DNA of 64,000 nucleotides from Corbicula japonica. Its lineage: Eukaryota; Mollusca; Bivalvia; Venerida; Cyrenidae. Position 1 is the first letter of the stretch; every line of letters begins with the position of its first letter. Below are positions 1 to 11,375 of this stretch, piece by piece. A program made the translations under genes and the position numbers. The DNA is taken from contig JAZAYU010000869.1 of the NCBI GenBank assembly GCA_038501625.1, positions 62,001 through 126,000 of the forward strand, written 5' to 3'. Below the pieces are notes generated by a model. That model did not search any database. It was not told where the DNA came from and saw only the letters and a program-made list of their open reading frames with translations.

Positions 1-110
1 TTCTTCAAAAGCCTCCAGTGCATGTAAAAGTCCATCCACACCAGTGCATGATAATTCAAACTGCACTACCTTTTCATATACCTTGCCCTCTGAAAGACCA
101 TTAAGATACA
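1..110 (-). CDS. Internal coding exon of an unrecognised gene, cut by the left window edge
   Basis: On the minus strand a good 3' splice site (pyrimidine-containing tract ending in tttcag) lies just above position 110. From there one frame stays open to position 1 without a stop. It reads about 36 residues starting VYLNGLSEGKVYEKVVQFE and containing the stretch CTGVDGLLHALEAFEE. The acceptor leaves two bases to finish a split codon, so an upstream exon should lie to the right or be absent from this window. The composition (few Lys/Asn runs, mixed acidic and hydrophobic residues) looks coding, unlike the neighbouring AT-rich DNA. I do not recognise the family and assign no function. Confidence 0.45.
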
Positions 111-114
111 CTGA

Positions 115-1780
115 AATGCATATGTCATAAATGATTTCGCCATTTGTTTTAAATATTTAATTCTCCATGCATATTTCACTTAAAACTTTAAAAAAAAAAA
201 TACATCAAATCACCTTTACCCTGTAAATATAAAGTTTCTACACCTGTAAAATTTACGACGGTAGACGCAGATCATATCCTTTTGTTTACATGTGCAATTA
301 GAAGATGTGAACGTGAAGTCAAGATATTAAACGTAATTCCACGATAAAATCTATGGTTAACGGGAGAACATTTCCTGTAATCAGATATCGACCGACAAAG
401 TGATGGTATTGTGGATTATGTCTGACAAACAGGACGGCCCTTTGAAAACAAGTTTTGGCCAGCACTGTTCTAAATTTCGAAACAATAGTACGTTCAAAAT
501 GTTTTATTATAAAAATTGCAAACACTCAACCCACACTTTAATATATATTTCTATTCAACCTCTAGAAAAACTTTCATTCGATAACAATGCTTCAAGAGCA
601 TTAACATTTTTAACCAGCGAGGCTGGTTTTACTAATCACAATTCTGAAATCGGTATGAAACCAACTGGCAAACGGCGATTTACGCATTTCAGAGTAATCA
701 GAGTAAGTAAAGTAGTCCCCAAGTTTCCTGTTACCTACGTCATGTTGATAGGATAAAACCTGTGCGGTGCATCAATGGTCAAATTCATCTGTACGACAGT
801 TTGATTAAATGTAAAATCGGTGCGGTTCATATTTCTAGGACTTGATCGGTGCGGTGCAACAATGGTCAAACATTGTCCGTGTCCGCGATTTTTCACAATG
901 AAGGAAACAATTATATATTTCTTATTTCAAATAACTGCATAAACTTTCCCATCGATGGGGTCTCACTTTTTATATCATTTTTTCGTGTTCATTATGTCTT
1001 TGGGATGTCAGTACACAGATTTCACTATTATAATTTTTTTCTTAAAACCCTTTACTCAATATATACGCCTTTCATCACATAGGTTACCAGTTCAGGTCCC
1101 GATCAGCTGGCACAATAGTGCCATCTGATCTGGATCTAACATTTGTGATTACTGGTCAGAAAAAAATGATCATAAAAGCGAACAGTTTAAATCCTAATCA
1201 GATCGCACAGATGTGCCAGCTGATATGGATCTAAACTGTTCGCACAAGCTATGAAGGTATATCTATGGAGTAAAGGGTTAACAGAAGCCTTCATCCAGAT
1301 AAAACATGGAAACCCTTATTTCCATTATCATTTAGACAAGAGGAAGTTCTTTGAAAGTGAACCAAGTTTTTTTGCTTTTTCGTAAATGGATACATGTATG
1401 AGAATCATGGCACTGGTTATTCTCAATAAGCAAAATCGCTTCGCTGGTTTTCTGTACTTTCAGTACTTTGATTAAAAATAGAGCCAGGCTTATTTCGGAA
1501 CATAAATAGATACAGAATTAAATAGACTCAAGAAGCAAACCTTTCTAAAAATCCTGATTTTGACATTTTTTATTTGCTTGAAATAGAAAAACGAAAAACC
1601 AGGTCGCACGGGATAAAGACTAATTGTAATTGTAGGAAAATCGCGTGTTAATTGTTCCATTCATGACCTTCAACTAATTTTAAAACGTTCTATATCAAGT
1701 TTACAAAAATAGGAGGAAACATGGTTACCGTATTGTTATAAAAACTTTATGAATTTAAATTCTCCGCGTTACAACGTATA
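115..1780. other. Intergenic AT-rich stretch without a supportable gene
   Basis: ORFs here (up to 118 residues) have no recognisable motif and are interrupted by low-complexity DNA. Visible structure is minor: a short direct repeat of the form cggtgcggtgcaacaatggt near 765-880, and an inverted pair around 1178-1248 (gcgaacagtttaaatcc against ggatctaaactgttcgc) that can fold into a hairpin. Confidence 0.5.
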
Positions 1781-1799
1781 GCGGAGAATTATTGTCTCA

Positions 1800-2470
1800 A
1801 CGGATCGCTATACAAAACCGGTTGGTCCGGTTTTTGGGTATAAATACTCGTGCTGGTAGTTTTAAATCAGTTCTACGGAGACTCTTCACGGGTAACCTTC
1901 AACTTTGCGTTCAAATTCAAGAAATGTTGTTTTATCGGCATAATTGTTATGGTTAGTTGTGCTGTATTTATATATTGTATTTATTTAATAGAAGACGCAA
2001 TATATTCAAGCATGACAGGACAGGTTCTGTAGTTCCGGTATTTTGAGGAACGTTCCGAGAATCACATTAAATATGCGATTCGTGCATTGCTACAGAAACA
2101 CGGTTCCTCTTTTTCTAAAAAAATGATTATTAAGAGGAGGGGTTTTACGTGGGCGGCCGGCGTTCCTATGATAAATACACAGTCAAAACTTCAAAAGGGC
2201 AGTATTGTGTTGGTGGGATTTCACACATGTTTAGAGTGTGAAGTTGACTGCTCTATGCTTGAATATCCCCCCCACCCCCATCTTTGGGGTAAAGTGTTTA
2301 AAGCAATATACATGTGCTTTGAAAGTTCAGTAAGCAGAGGTAACCAGTCTTAAGACTAGAAAATTGTATTGTGTATAATTTATACAAGATGTTTATTGAT
2401 AATAGTCATGTATTGGATGTTATGTTGAGAGCCACTCCCCGACCTTTATCCGTGAATAAATGCGTCTCCA
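1800..2470 (+). other. Promoter-to-polyA-like transcription unit without a convincing ORF
   Basis: A TATA-like ggtataaatactcg near 1837-1850 is followed by about 600 bases with no long ORF and then a gtgaataaatgcg polyadenylation-like motif near 2452-2464 with a GT-rich stretch after it (tgttgttgttttgtg). This is the layout of a short transcript or of a solo LTR (promoter and polyA signal in one segment). No TG...CA border or target duplication was found, so the LTR reading is only a possibility. Two small ORFs inside (1850-2032, 2087-2353) resemble nothing I know. Confidence 0.25.
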
Positions 2471-2619
2471 CATTGCAAAACAGTGTTGTTGTTTTGTGTT
2501 AGAGAACGGTTGAGACGTTGCAAGCCTTACTGAGTATTACCTGTTACATGTTTTCAGACCAACATTTACTAAGAATCTGGTCATCAAAAACATTTCCTGA
2601 AATTTCTTTTTGAAGTAAA

Positions 2620-2715
2620 ATAGATGAAAAGGGAACTTTGAAGACCCTCGACCACGACAAATATGAAAAAATTGCAGGCTCGATTTGATTGAGCCTGTTC
2701 ATGGGTAGTATAGGA
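2620..2715 (+). repeat. Dispersed repeat family B (double-hairpin repeat), partial copy
   Basis: Contains the family core: a stretch like cgacaaatatgaaaa, then an inverted pair around caggctcg...gagcctg, then the start of a gggcagtaatgg hairpin. At least nine other copies lie in this window on both strands, for example near 8425, 12195, 51955, 61440 and 62795. Confidence 0.7.
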
Positions 2716-3007
2716 ATATATTTTATTGACCTTCCAAGTATAAGAATTAATAGGTTGAATCAGCTGTACCTAGTTATTTCAAGAATTATATTGAAACTCT
2801 TCTCGTTGCTTATAAATACAACAAACCACATAGAAATACAATTTTGAAATACAAAAATGTTTGATTTACGAATTGTTGAACATACACTAAAATCATGAGA
2901 CTTTTCAAATAAATGTTTTGCTAGCTACATGTCGGTCATATCGTTACATGGGATCTCAATATTATCAAGGGCTATATAATCCGTAGTTTAATTTCTAAAG
3001 GTCTCAA

Positions 3008-3301
3008 GCCCCGCCCGGCTAGCTCAGTTGGTAGAGCATCGGACTGTCAATCCAGGGGTCGTGAGTTCGATCCCCAGCCGAGGCGGGAAAAAATTTCTCC
3101 GTAACAATTGAACTCGGACATTGCGTCTGAGAGTCATTTGTCCCTCACCTCTGATTCAAGTGAGGAAGCAGTCAGTCGCTTGCGGAGAAATTGGTTAGTA
3201 CTGGTTGGAGACCCAGGAACACCGGTTAGGTGGACTGACCGCCGGGATATAACCTAGCTGTTGAAACCAGGCGTTAAACCCGAAACAAACAAACAAACAA
3301 A
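3008..3301 (+). mobile_element. tRNA-derived SINE with (AAAC)n tail and 14-bp target duplication
   Basis: The head (about 3012-3085) is a tRNA-like sequence with an A box (tagctcagttggtagagc) and a B box (gagttcgatcccc). The anticodon-loop position reads CTGTCAA, that is GTC, suggesting descent from a tRNA-Asp. The acceptor and T stems no longer pair perfectly, so it is not a functional tRNA gene. A unique body follows, ending in ttgaaaccaggcgttaaacc and an aaacaaacaaac tail. The element is flanked by the direct repeat tctaaaggtctcaa at 2994-3007 and 3302-3315, which proves retroposition. A second copy is at 46375-46625. It resembles mollusc SINEs of the V-SINE/RUDI kind; that name is from memory and unverified. 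Confidence 0.88.
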
Positions 3302-3769
3302 TCTAAAGGTCTCAAATATAGAATTCTTCGCACATTGAATTTGATATCTGTCGTGATTTGAAAAAAGGGAATGTAAGAATTTCACAAAGCTTCAATTTAT
3401 GTAATTATTGTGTGTCGTATACATTATATTAATGTTCAAACTGAAGAGATTAATAGTACTAATTCTTACACATTCATCAGAGAACGATATTGATGCTTCA
3501 TATTGCAAAATTTAAAATCAGTGTTGAGTCAAAACAAGATAAAATCCCCACTATGTAAACACCGTATAAAGCAAGATTTATCGCAAACTCCAGTTCTTGC
3601 TCAACTGCTAAATTATCCGTACGCATTGTCTTACTACCATTAAAAACATGTGACACGGTATTGCAAAAAGTTTTTTGAAACCACTGGCAAACAATTCTTT
3701 TTGGTCAATTATAAAATTCAAGTGATGTTTTAAAAAAGCTTAAATCAAATAACTTTCAGGCGTTCTGTT

Positions 3770-4765
3770 TGTCAACTTATGATTTTTCGAAGTTTGTACA
3801 CCTTACTCCCTCATAATTTAATACGAGACAGGCTCACCAGACTCATAAAAAAGTTTGCAAGAGAAAATAAAATCTTTATTGCTTGTAATGAACATAAAGC
3901 ATTTTTCTTACGGATGGTTCTTATGATAATTATTCTTAATGGACTTTCAAGATCTAATAGAATTTAACTTCTTTTACTGGAAAACAGTTATGTTAGCTTT
4001 AGAACCTCTATTTATAAACAAGTAATAGGCATCCTAATGGGTACCAATTGTGCACCACCCTTTTTGCTGATCTGTTTAAAACTGTTACGAAAGAGACCTT
4101 TTGTTATCTCTTGCTATCGAACATTACGATGACATTATTGCAGCCTTTAACAACACCTAAGTTAACTTGATGATTCGTTGAATACAGATAATAACCATTT
4201 TCTATCTCTGGTCAACAACATGTATCGTAATAAATAGCAACCTTATAAAGCAAACATTTTAGTTATGCAAGACAACTTAATTGATCTAAATCTTTGGTTA
4301 CATTTCTACTAAAATTTATGATTAATTATAATATAGTCAAATTTCCGGTTCGATTCGTTTGCTCCTCGTGCAACATCTAACGGAATTTACATCTCATAGC
4401 TTGTTCGCTTTTCGTAATCTATGCAAAACACAAAAAAACACTTCTAAATCAAGGTTAGCGGAGTGAGAACTCAAGGAAACCATTTTTTAAGATTTATCGC
4501 CGATGCTCAGATTTAATTTGAAAAAAGCAGGTGCAATTTAAAATCACAACAGTTATAAGATTTTTTTATGATAAATATTTTTATAAACTTATGAAAATAA
4601 AAGGCAATATTAATTTATCCACGATATTCGTGAATCTGTAAGCATGATATTCTACAGCGCTCTGCATACCTGGTGATTATCCCATCTACAGTTTATCGTT
4701 ATGCTTACCTTTTTGGTTGCACGACGATCGCAGCGATGTATATAGTTAATGAAGGCTTATGGGGT
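3770..4765 (+). pseudogene. Decayed reverse transcriptase of a LINE-like or Penelope-like retroelement
   Basis: Across the three plus-strand frames, short blocks appear in the order expected for one widespread invertebrate reverse-transcriptase family. Near 4020-4080 is a block like KQVIGILMGTNCAPP. A Y-D-D-like HYDDIIAAFNN lies near 4115-4150. A C-terminal region follows with VKFPVRF, FYDKYFYKLMKIKGNINLS, and finally PSTVYRYAYLFGCTTI near 4680-4730. Stops and frameshifts separate the blocks, so it is dead. The same C-terminal block recurs at 13600-13828 in another decayed copy. The assignment to an RT is good; the exact clade (Penelope-like against non-LTR) is not decided. Confidence 0.65.
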
Positions 4766-5025
4766 AATCTTCTAAAAGAACCTAGAAGTTTGGTCCGTTT
4801 CTTTTATCCTTATCATCGTGTTTTTGCTGATTTGATTCTATGGGCACTGGTATCGGAAAAATCATTGACTACCGCCCTTTTACTTTACAATGATATTTGC
4901 TTCTCATGTTTTATATGTTTGTGTGCTTTTTCATGCAACATTGTCTAGCTGATTGGTGTGTTGGGGTTATTTCACTATGCCCATGACAACTTGTACTTGT
5001 TTTTTTTTATATGAGAATCTATTGG

Positions 5026-5256
5026 GCAACTGTGAGGTTGGTGCACCCAAAAAGCTGGTTTAACCCCCAGTGGTAAATTGTTTTGCCACTAACCGTTCCT
5101 ATGCGTTAACCCCAAGGGTTCTATTTTTCGTTAATTGTTTCCGGTTTCTTTTTTGAAATCGATATACACATGCTCTCTTTTCCTCTCTACGTTTGGCTAC
5201 ATGTAATGGTGTGTTTTCTGAATGTATCGATTTCTGTTATGCTTATTTCACTTTTT
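5026..5256 (+). repeat. Dispersed repeat family A, near full-length copy
   Basis: About 230 bp beginning gggcaactgtgaggttggtg, continuing through a run of pyrimidine-rich modules (accgttcc, ttgttttgcc, ctcttttcctctct) and ending near a gatatgcatatttcac-like block (degenerate here). The family appears about ten times in the window on both strands and is a frequent source of spurious ORFs. No protein or clear pol III promoter was recognised, so its class is open. Confidence 0.7.
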
Positions 5257-5409
5257 TAGAACAGCTTAAGAACAAACGTCAAATATATATTCTGATATTT
5301 TGCGAGAAGGTAACATTTGCTGGAATATTTTTTCTAAAAATATACTCGAGCATTAAGTTAAGTTCTAAAGTTAAAAGTTAATTGTTAAATATGTGCAATG
5401 TAATCATTA

Positions 5410-5538
5410 CAGTCAAACCTGTCTTAAGCAACCACCCAAGGGAGTGTTAAAGACAGTAAAAAATTAGAACAACATGTCAGTTTAGGTCCTATTCAAACAG
5501 GCTGTTTAAGACAGGTGGTTGCTAGGCAGGTTTCACTG
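5410..5538. mobile_element. Small MITE with TA target duplication (Tc1/mariner-type)
   Basis: The left end reads cagtcaaacctgtcttaagc and the right end is its imperfect reverse complement (gacaggtggttgctaggc, then aggtttcactg). TA flanks both sides (5408-5409 and 5539-5540). At 129 bp with no ORF this is a non-autonomous element. The TA duplication and CAGT-type ends are the usual signature of Tc1/mariner MITEs. Confidence 0.72.
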
Positions 5539-5541
5539 TAT

Positions 5542-5996
5542 TTAAAATAAATAAATAAAAAAAATTAAATAAATAAATAAAAAAATAAATAAATTAATAC
5601 CCATTTTCGTGATTAAATCTTGGATGGATTGACTTTCAATCTCAGCAGATGCGATGCAGATTTTCTTGCCAATAATGTTTTCTAGCGCGTTTGCAATATC
5701 ATCAAGTCTTCTTTGAAAGTTTGAGCTGTAGAAGTAGTCTATAAGCGCTAGGATAGCTTGTATAGAATAACATTCAAATGTCAAAACGATTGAGCCTTTT
5801 TTGACAGCAACTACTTTAACATCTAGATCTTCAATGTCTTCTAAAACTTGGGTAACTTTATCTTGGAGAGCTTGATGGCTTAAGTCATTTGGTTCTTTCT
5901 GAGCAATGCTGTTGTTTGAGGCTTCAATAAGAACTGCTTCAGCGTGATCAACTGTTTCCTGTTCATCTGCACTGAGATAAACTTTTCCATATACAG
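5542..5996 (-). CDS. Downstream exon of the HEPN/TRADD-N-like gene
   Basis: A strong 3' splice site (tactaag branch point, pyrimidine tract, tttcag) ends at 5997. The reading frame after it starts mid-codon and, joined to the donor at 12426, completes an Ala codon with no frame break. The exon encodes an acidic linker (with SADEQETVDHAEAVLIEAS), a helix and beta-like stretch VKVVAVKKGSIVLTFEC, then SIQAILALIDYFYSSNFQRR. That pattern resembles the alpha/beta TRADD-N-type adaptor domain often paired with DZIP3-like HEPN regions in bivalve proteins (from memory, unverified). The frame runs to a stop at 5542 through a low-complexity IFLFIYLIFFIYLF tail coded by TTTA repeats. A donor-like site (ATGG|gtatta, exon end 5601) makes it more likely that the exon ends there and the gene continues to the left. 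Confidence 0.62.
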
Positions 5997-7344
5997 CTGA
6001 AATTGATAAGAGGAGAGTAAACCTTAGTATATTTAAAAAAACAGCAATAATTGTGGTAGGAAACACATCTGGCATCAATCAAGCCCAGTTTCTGGACACC
6101 TAGCAGCACAGAAACCATTCGGGACCCGGGATTAAGGTTAGTTGGGTTTCACCAAAACATTCGCGTGAGATCGTAATGAAAATTGCTCGTAAGTACCCGA
6201 TTATGTCATCACATTGTCGCTGTACATTGTTGACAATAAACTATAATATGGATCATATTACGCTCTTACTTTAAGTAGACAACTATTCCGCCGATGTACT
6301 CTTTCATCGTTTCTCCGATTGTTAAATGAAATATTTTCAGAAAACAAACTCCATTAAAAAATTAACTCGCAGATAAGTATCTTATATTCTTATGAAATCC
6401 CCAAATCGCCGAGTCCGATAAAATCCGGTTCAATATGGAGGTGTAAAATAATTACGAATAATTAACATTGCTTGTTATTGTGGAGTTACTGGTTAAGATG
6501 CTATGACAGTTGTCGTTGCACTTTCACTGATAACAAAGAAAATTATCAAAATCTCTTTAACGGCAATAATTATGCAGTTTAATAACATACATTGTGCACG
6601 AATAAATGTTATTAAATGTATATATTACATACGTTAAGAAAAGATAGAACAGTATAGAAAAAAGTTGGACCTTAAAAATCCCTAAAATTCTTTTTGCAAC
6701 CATACACAAAAACAAAGTAACACTAACCATCAATTTAAAAACCTTCATGAGTAATGAGTTACTGACAACAATATCTAAAGTCCTTTTGTCTAATAAATGC
6801 ATTCAATATGCGATATTCGTAAAGTGTTTTAACCACTAATAAATGTTTGTAAAAAAAAATCACGCCATACGGCAGGCATGCCTATCTCAAACTCCATGAC
6901 CTTTCTTCAAATGTCAATCAATACACACCACAGAGAGTGCAGTACAATTGCTATTTTGCAGACGTTGTCCATGCTATACCTGAACTCTGGCCTTTAAAGT
7001 CAGTACAATAAATATACACTAATAATAAACAAGTTTTAGCTTTCCAAAAAGCTAGTCGGTCATTAGCAGATAAACTAACAGAATAAGTATGTATTCGTGC
7101 TTGCATTTACTTTTTGACCAATGGAAGTCAAGGCTATGTCCAGCTTTCTGTCGATCAATGTCATTTAAATTGTATCTGACAAACGATTTGTGAATTTAGT
7201 TGTCCATTACTGTTACTCTAAAACATGCAAACAAAAGTTGTACGGCTGATGTTTGATTTTTTTTTAAATTAACAAGACGTGTACCGGCAAAAGACATTAA
7301 TGTAAAAAATGTTTCTAGGAGACGTTATTTATTACTGATAAATT

Positions 7345-7560
7345 ATTTTTTTCGCGCGGGTTTAATTTTCGCGTATTTTGCGCTACGGCAAGATCGCGAA
7401 ATTCAACCCCAGCGAAATTAAATTCTTTAACAGTATTTCTTATAGGAAAACACAGTTGTGCAAATTCGTATCGCCGCGAAGTTGTTATTTACTTGTTTTG
7501 CGCGAAAATTCGTCCCCGCGAAATTAAATGACATTGTTTAAGCCCCAGCGAGTTGGAATT
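7345..7560. repeat. GC-rich 'cgcgaaat' dispersed repeat
   Basis: Blocks such as cgcgcgggtttaattttcgc, gcgaaattcaaccccagcga and gcgaaaattcgtccccgcga alternate with AT-rich spacer, so the element is quasi-palindromic (cgcgggtttaa... against ...cgcgaaattaaa). Related copies are near 27420-27500 and 44625-44815. No ORF was found; it is probably a MITE or foldback family. Confidence 0.6.
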
Positions 7561-8424
7561 AAATATGTTATATTAACACGAATGCTCACAGAGGTACCAT
7601 AGAACTTTCCACAGTCGATGCTTTTTTGTACAGTGAGCAGTATTTGTTACCAACATTCATAAAGTGTAGTTTTAGTTGAGTCTGCAGATCTGGTCAAACT
7701 TGAAGTTGATGAGGGTTAGAAGAAGAAAACAATAAACTAGGATGTTGATGCATTTATTATTTTCACTTAAGCTTTATGCTGCTCATATTTTTTGTTTGTG
7801 TTATAACGATTTTCTCTGAAACTATTACAGAAATTCGAGAAGCACTATTTGTATTTAAATTAATTTATGAAATTCTGGCTATGCCACTGTTCTGAAAATT
7901 TTTCACAATTATTTCTTTACTTTAAAGGATGGTTTAGCATTGCTTGCAGTATATTCTAGTAGATCGCCATTACATAGTAATGATAGTGCATGTCTTGTCT
8001 ACCTTACTGTACCGAAACCAGATTCATTATATTGCATGTGTATGTGGTAGCAGACATCGGGGTCAGGGGTATCCCCGTTAATCTTTAAAAAGTTAAACTC
8101 ATTTGGGTTGCAACTGCGGCGAGTCCAATCGTTCACTATTATTTTGACGAATTTGCACTAAGCATTGATCAAAATATACTTATTTTAGGTATGAGTTGCT
8201 TTGGTATTTCAGAGTTCTCATGCAAACGGCTTTTCTGTTGCTTTAGTATGTGCTACCTAATTAGAACATAAATCAGACTAAATTGAGCTTGCAAACATTA
8301 ATACATCCTTAGCTAAATACATGTCTTCAGTAAAATCTAGGAGGCAATACGTATTCCACCAAAATTCATTTTTGAAATTTTAGCCAGTTTTTGCCTTTTG
8401 CAATGTTTGTGATCCCTTAAAATA

Positions 8425-8515
8425 GATGAACAGCTAACTTTGAAAACCACCGAACACGACAAATATGAAAATATTGCAGGCTCGGTTTGACTGAGACTGT
8501 TCAAGACTTTTTAGC
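8425..8515 (+). repeat. Dispersed repeat family B
   Basis: Shares the block gacaaatatgaaaatattgc followed by aggctcggtttgactgagac and tgttca with the copies at 2620, 12195 and 62795. The second (gggcagtaat) hairpin is missing, so the copy is truncated. Confidence 0.65.
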
Positions 8516-10384
8516 AAAAACATAAAATACTGCATCGTAAACAGTGCTAACTAGCGGGTTGGGACAAGATTTAACTACATGATGTGATACAGTAATGAAT
8601 ACACTTCACATAGTAAAACGAATTTCGGCCAAACAATGTAAAAAAAAGCTTTGAAATGGGCATTTAAAGTGACACGATTGACATTTTGTTTGGAAATTTT
8701 GGTGATCGATCGTATTTTTTTTCGAAGTTAACGTTGAATCACGTTCATTTAATAACTCTCCGCACTCTATTTCATTCTAGTCTAAGTATTTGAGGTAAAA
8801 GAATTAAATAATTACTCTTTATTCAATTTTTTTACCCGCTTTTTAGCCAGCTCCTTCGTGATGGCTATGTGTATAGTCAGCGCTATCGGAAGTAGGGTCG
8901 GACTTTCGAGTGTACACTTTGTATAAGCCTCTATTATTTCACGACCATATGTTTCTTGATTTATACCACAAGTTAGAAAAAATTTTAATGTGAACGCATG
9001 GGCAATTTTCAAAGTGAATGCAGAGACAGGAGACCCCCATTATTTCATATAACATGGCATACACCTGTATTGGCATCATTAAAACAAACAAGAAAATGTG
9101 TAAGAATCTGTAATATATTACAGGTTGAAGTTCTAAATAAATAGCAATACCAACATTCTAACGAAAGTTTTTACGATCAGAATAGTAATTATAATCCGTT
9201 CGAGTCCCTATCAGGCTGCTGTTGCAAAATGGTAAGATGTATCACCAGCTTAAATGCATTACTTAAAAAAACGGAAATATATATAAGTAAACTGATTTTG
9301 TATGACATCAAATACAATTCAAGCGCTTTTATTTCAAAGCGGCTTAAAGTTTGAACTTCAGTGCCATGTTGTTGTTTTTTTTGTTAAAGGTTATTTTTAT
9401 GACCGACTAGCTTTTTGTAAACTTTTGTTTACAGACAGCATTTCCCGCCAAAGTTGGATATTCGTGAGTCTCTAAGAAAAACATTAACGGTGTCTTGCTT
9501 TTGACGAACAAAATCAAGATAACTTAACGAATTTATATCATATATGGCATCATCCTGAACAGTTGTTTGATTCAAATAAAGGATCAGTTCAACTTATGTG
9601 CAACTAAAACTTTGCTATAAAGGTTTTCATCACGTGACTTTCTAACTAAAGACGCATAACATTATTTCTATACGCTGTAGAAAATACAACATACGTATGT
9701 TTACATAATTTAACATGTCGTTATAGATCAGCTCAATTTCTGATTTTCCGTAATTACAATATTCAAATTTTGTTTCATCTTAGACTTTTCTTGCAAGTAG
9801 GGGGAACGAAATAGCATTCGCAAGCTTTAGACGGGCGGTTTTGTCTAAAGTGACAACGTCTTGAAGCCGCTGTTAACTGGTGTTACCCTTCACAGTTCAA
9901 GTTTGGTCCATTATAATATGTCGGTCATCAGGATGACCGACAATTAAATTAAGTATACAAGTAACAAGATTATCAACACCGAAGTCTTTTCCGGTTAACA
10001 TCTTCTCTATATATCAAGCAATCAAACATCAGCCTCTGCAGTATCTTTTTGCATGCGTAAACAGGTGCCATAGTCTAAATTATGCGTTCCGTCTGGTACG
10101 TGATATCACTGTTAACCGGTGTTCAGGCTAAAGATCACAAGTTTGGTCGCACTCTCTTACTCTATCGGCTCATTACATTCACCTCTGTTATAGGCTGGGA
10201 CTACTTTTAACTACGTTTACTTTAACTCAAAGAAATAGTTCACCAATTACATTTACAAAAGATTGGGTTGCATCGTTTTTAATGAAAGAAAGTGAAGATT
10301 TCTGTCATTTGTTTTACCTCAAGGTTTCAAATTCATAATTATACAGAATTCCGTTGGGGCCATCGTTGTTTCGCACTTTCGACC

Positions 10385-10860
10385 TCTTGGACGAGAACAC
10401 GAAAACGCGAAAACACGATGCGAGATCGCAAAACAACGATACGAGAACGCGAAAACACGATGCGAGGTCGCGAGAGTACGATGCGAGAACGCGATATTAA
10501 TATCTCGCTCTCGCATCGTACTTTCGCAACCTCGCATCGTTGTTTCGCGTTCTCGCATCGTGTTTTTGCGTTTTCGTGGTCTCGCTCTCAGGACAGCGAG
10601 ACCACGAAAACGCGAAAACACGATACGAGATTGCGAAGGTACGATGCGAGAACGCGAAATTAATATCGCGACCTCGCATCGTACTTTCGCGACCTCGCAT
10701 CGTTGTTTCGCGTTCTCGCATCGTGTTTTCGCGTTTTCGTTGTCTCGCTCTCAGGACAGCGAGACTACGAAAACGCGAAAACACGATGCGAGAACGCGAA
10801 AGTACGATGCGAGAACGCGATATTGCGAGGGCGTGATATTAATATCGCGTTCTTGTGAAA
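10385..10860. repeat. Array of alternating inverted repeats built on a gcgagaacgcgaaa unit
   Basis: About 470 bp made almost only of cgagaacgcgaaaacacgat-like units in one orientation followed by their reverse complement (atcgtgttttcgcgttctcg), switching direction several times. Turn points are gcgatattaatatcgc-type palindromes (near 10492-10507, 10660-10672, 10838-10850) and gctctcaggacagcg-type loops (near 10587 and 10750). The array is far richer in GC than its surroundings. It opens long ORFs on both strands coding repetitive MRERENTMRERE-type peptides, which are artefacts of the repeat. It can fold into several adjacent cruciforms. Confidence 0.85.
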
Positions 10861-11205
10861 TGCAGGATTTATATTCTCAGATCCCCTGTCAAAATTCTAT
10901 TTTGTTTAGTTGCGCCCATTGTTTTCTCGTTAGGACGAACCCATTTTTCTGGGAATCTACGCCGCTGAACATCGGATGGTATTTATCTAAAAATGTCGTT
11001 GTGATGATTGAACAATATCCGAATCTTTATTAGCTGGGATATTGAAACCATCCATCTTTAAATTATAATATTTAAACAAAAGCAATTTTAGAAGTACTTT
11101 TGACATAGTACATAATTATCGTGATGAACGACCTTCAAAGGACTGATGACAGCACTGATTGAATGTACTGGGAAACTTTTTTTCAGCCGCCACACTGCAC
11201 AAACA
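10855..11205 (-). repeat. Dispersed repeat family D
   Basis: Contains blocks shared with 51500-51905 and 14100-14290: atgcaggatttatattctca, gatcccctgtcaaaattcta, and on the reverse strand tttcaatatccca, gaacaatatccga-like and gtcgttgagcac-like blocks. It starts immediately after the inverted-repeat array, so the array may have landed in, or expanded from, a family D copy. No coding potential is seen. Confidence 0.55.
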
Positions 11206-11375
11206 AGGTTTGATTGAGCCTGTTCATGGGCAGTAATGGAAATGTATATTACTGCCAACGCCTATAAAGCGCAGAAGTTTTTACATCTTTTTGTGGTCAA
11301 AAAAAGTGAAATATGCATATCAGGGATGGCCACATACAGCAGACCACAGCCTCCCCACATAGTCAAAACGCAGCA
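11205..11375. repeat. Fragments of families B (plus) and A (minus)
   Basis: 11205-11265 holds the family B hairpins (ttgattgagcctgttcatgg, then a gcagtaatgga...tattactgcc inverted pair). 11305-11370 is a family A end in reverse (gaaatatgcatatcagggat, then cacagcctccccacat). The two lie side by side, as they do at other places in the window. Confidence 0.6.

Noticed and set aside
3012..3085. tRNA-Asp gene
   Set aside because: A and B boxes and a GTC anticodon are present, but the stems do not pair well. The sequence is the head of an element with a tail and 14-bp target duplication, repeated at 46380.
10385..10860. CRISPR array
   Set aside because: Units alternate in orientation, there are no unique spacers of constant length, and the organism is eukaryotic.
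10292..11033. Long overlapping ORFs on both strands rich in Arg/Glu/Met repeats
   Set aside because: They arise from the inverted gcgagaacgcgaaa array. The same peptide appears in several frames on both strands, which a real gene would not show.
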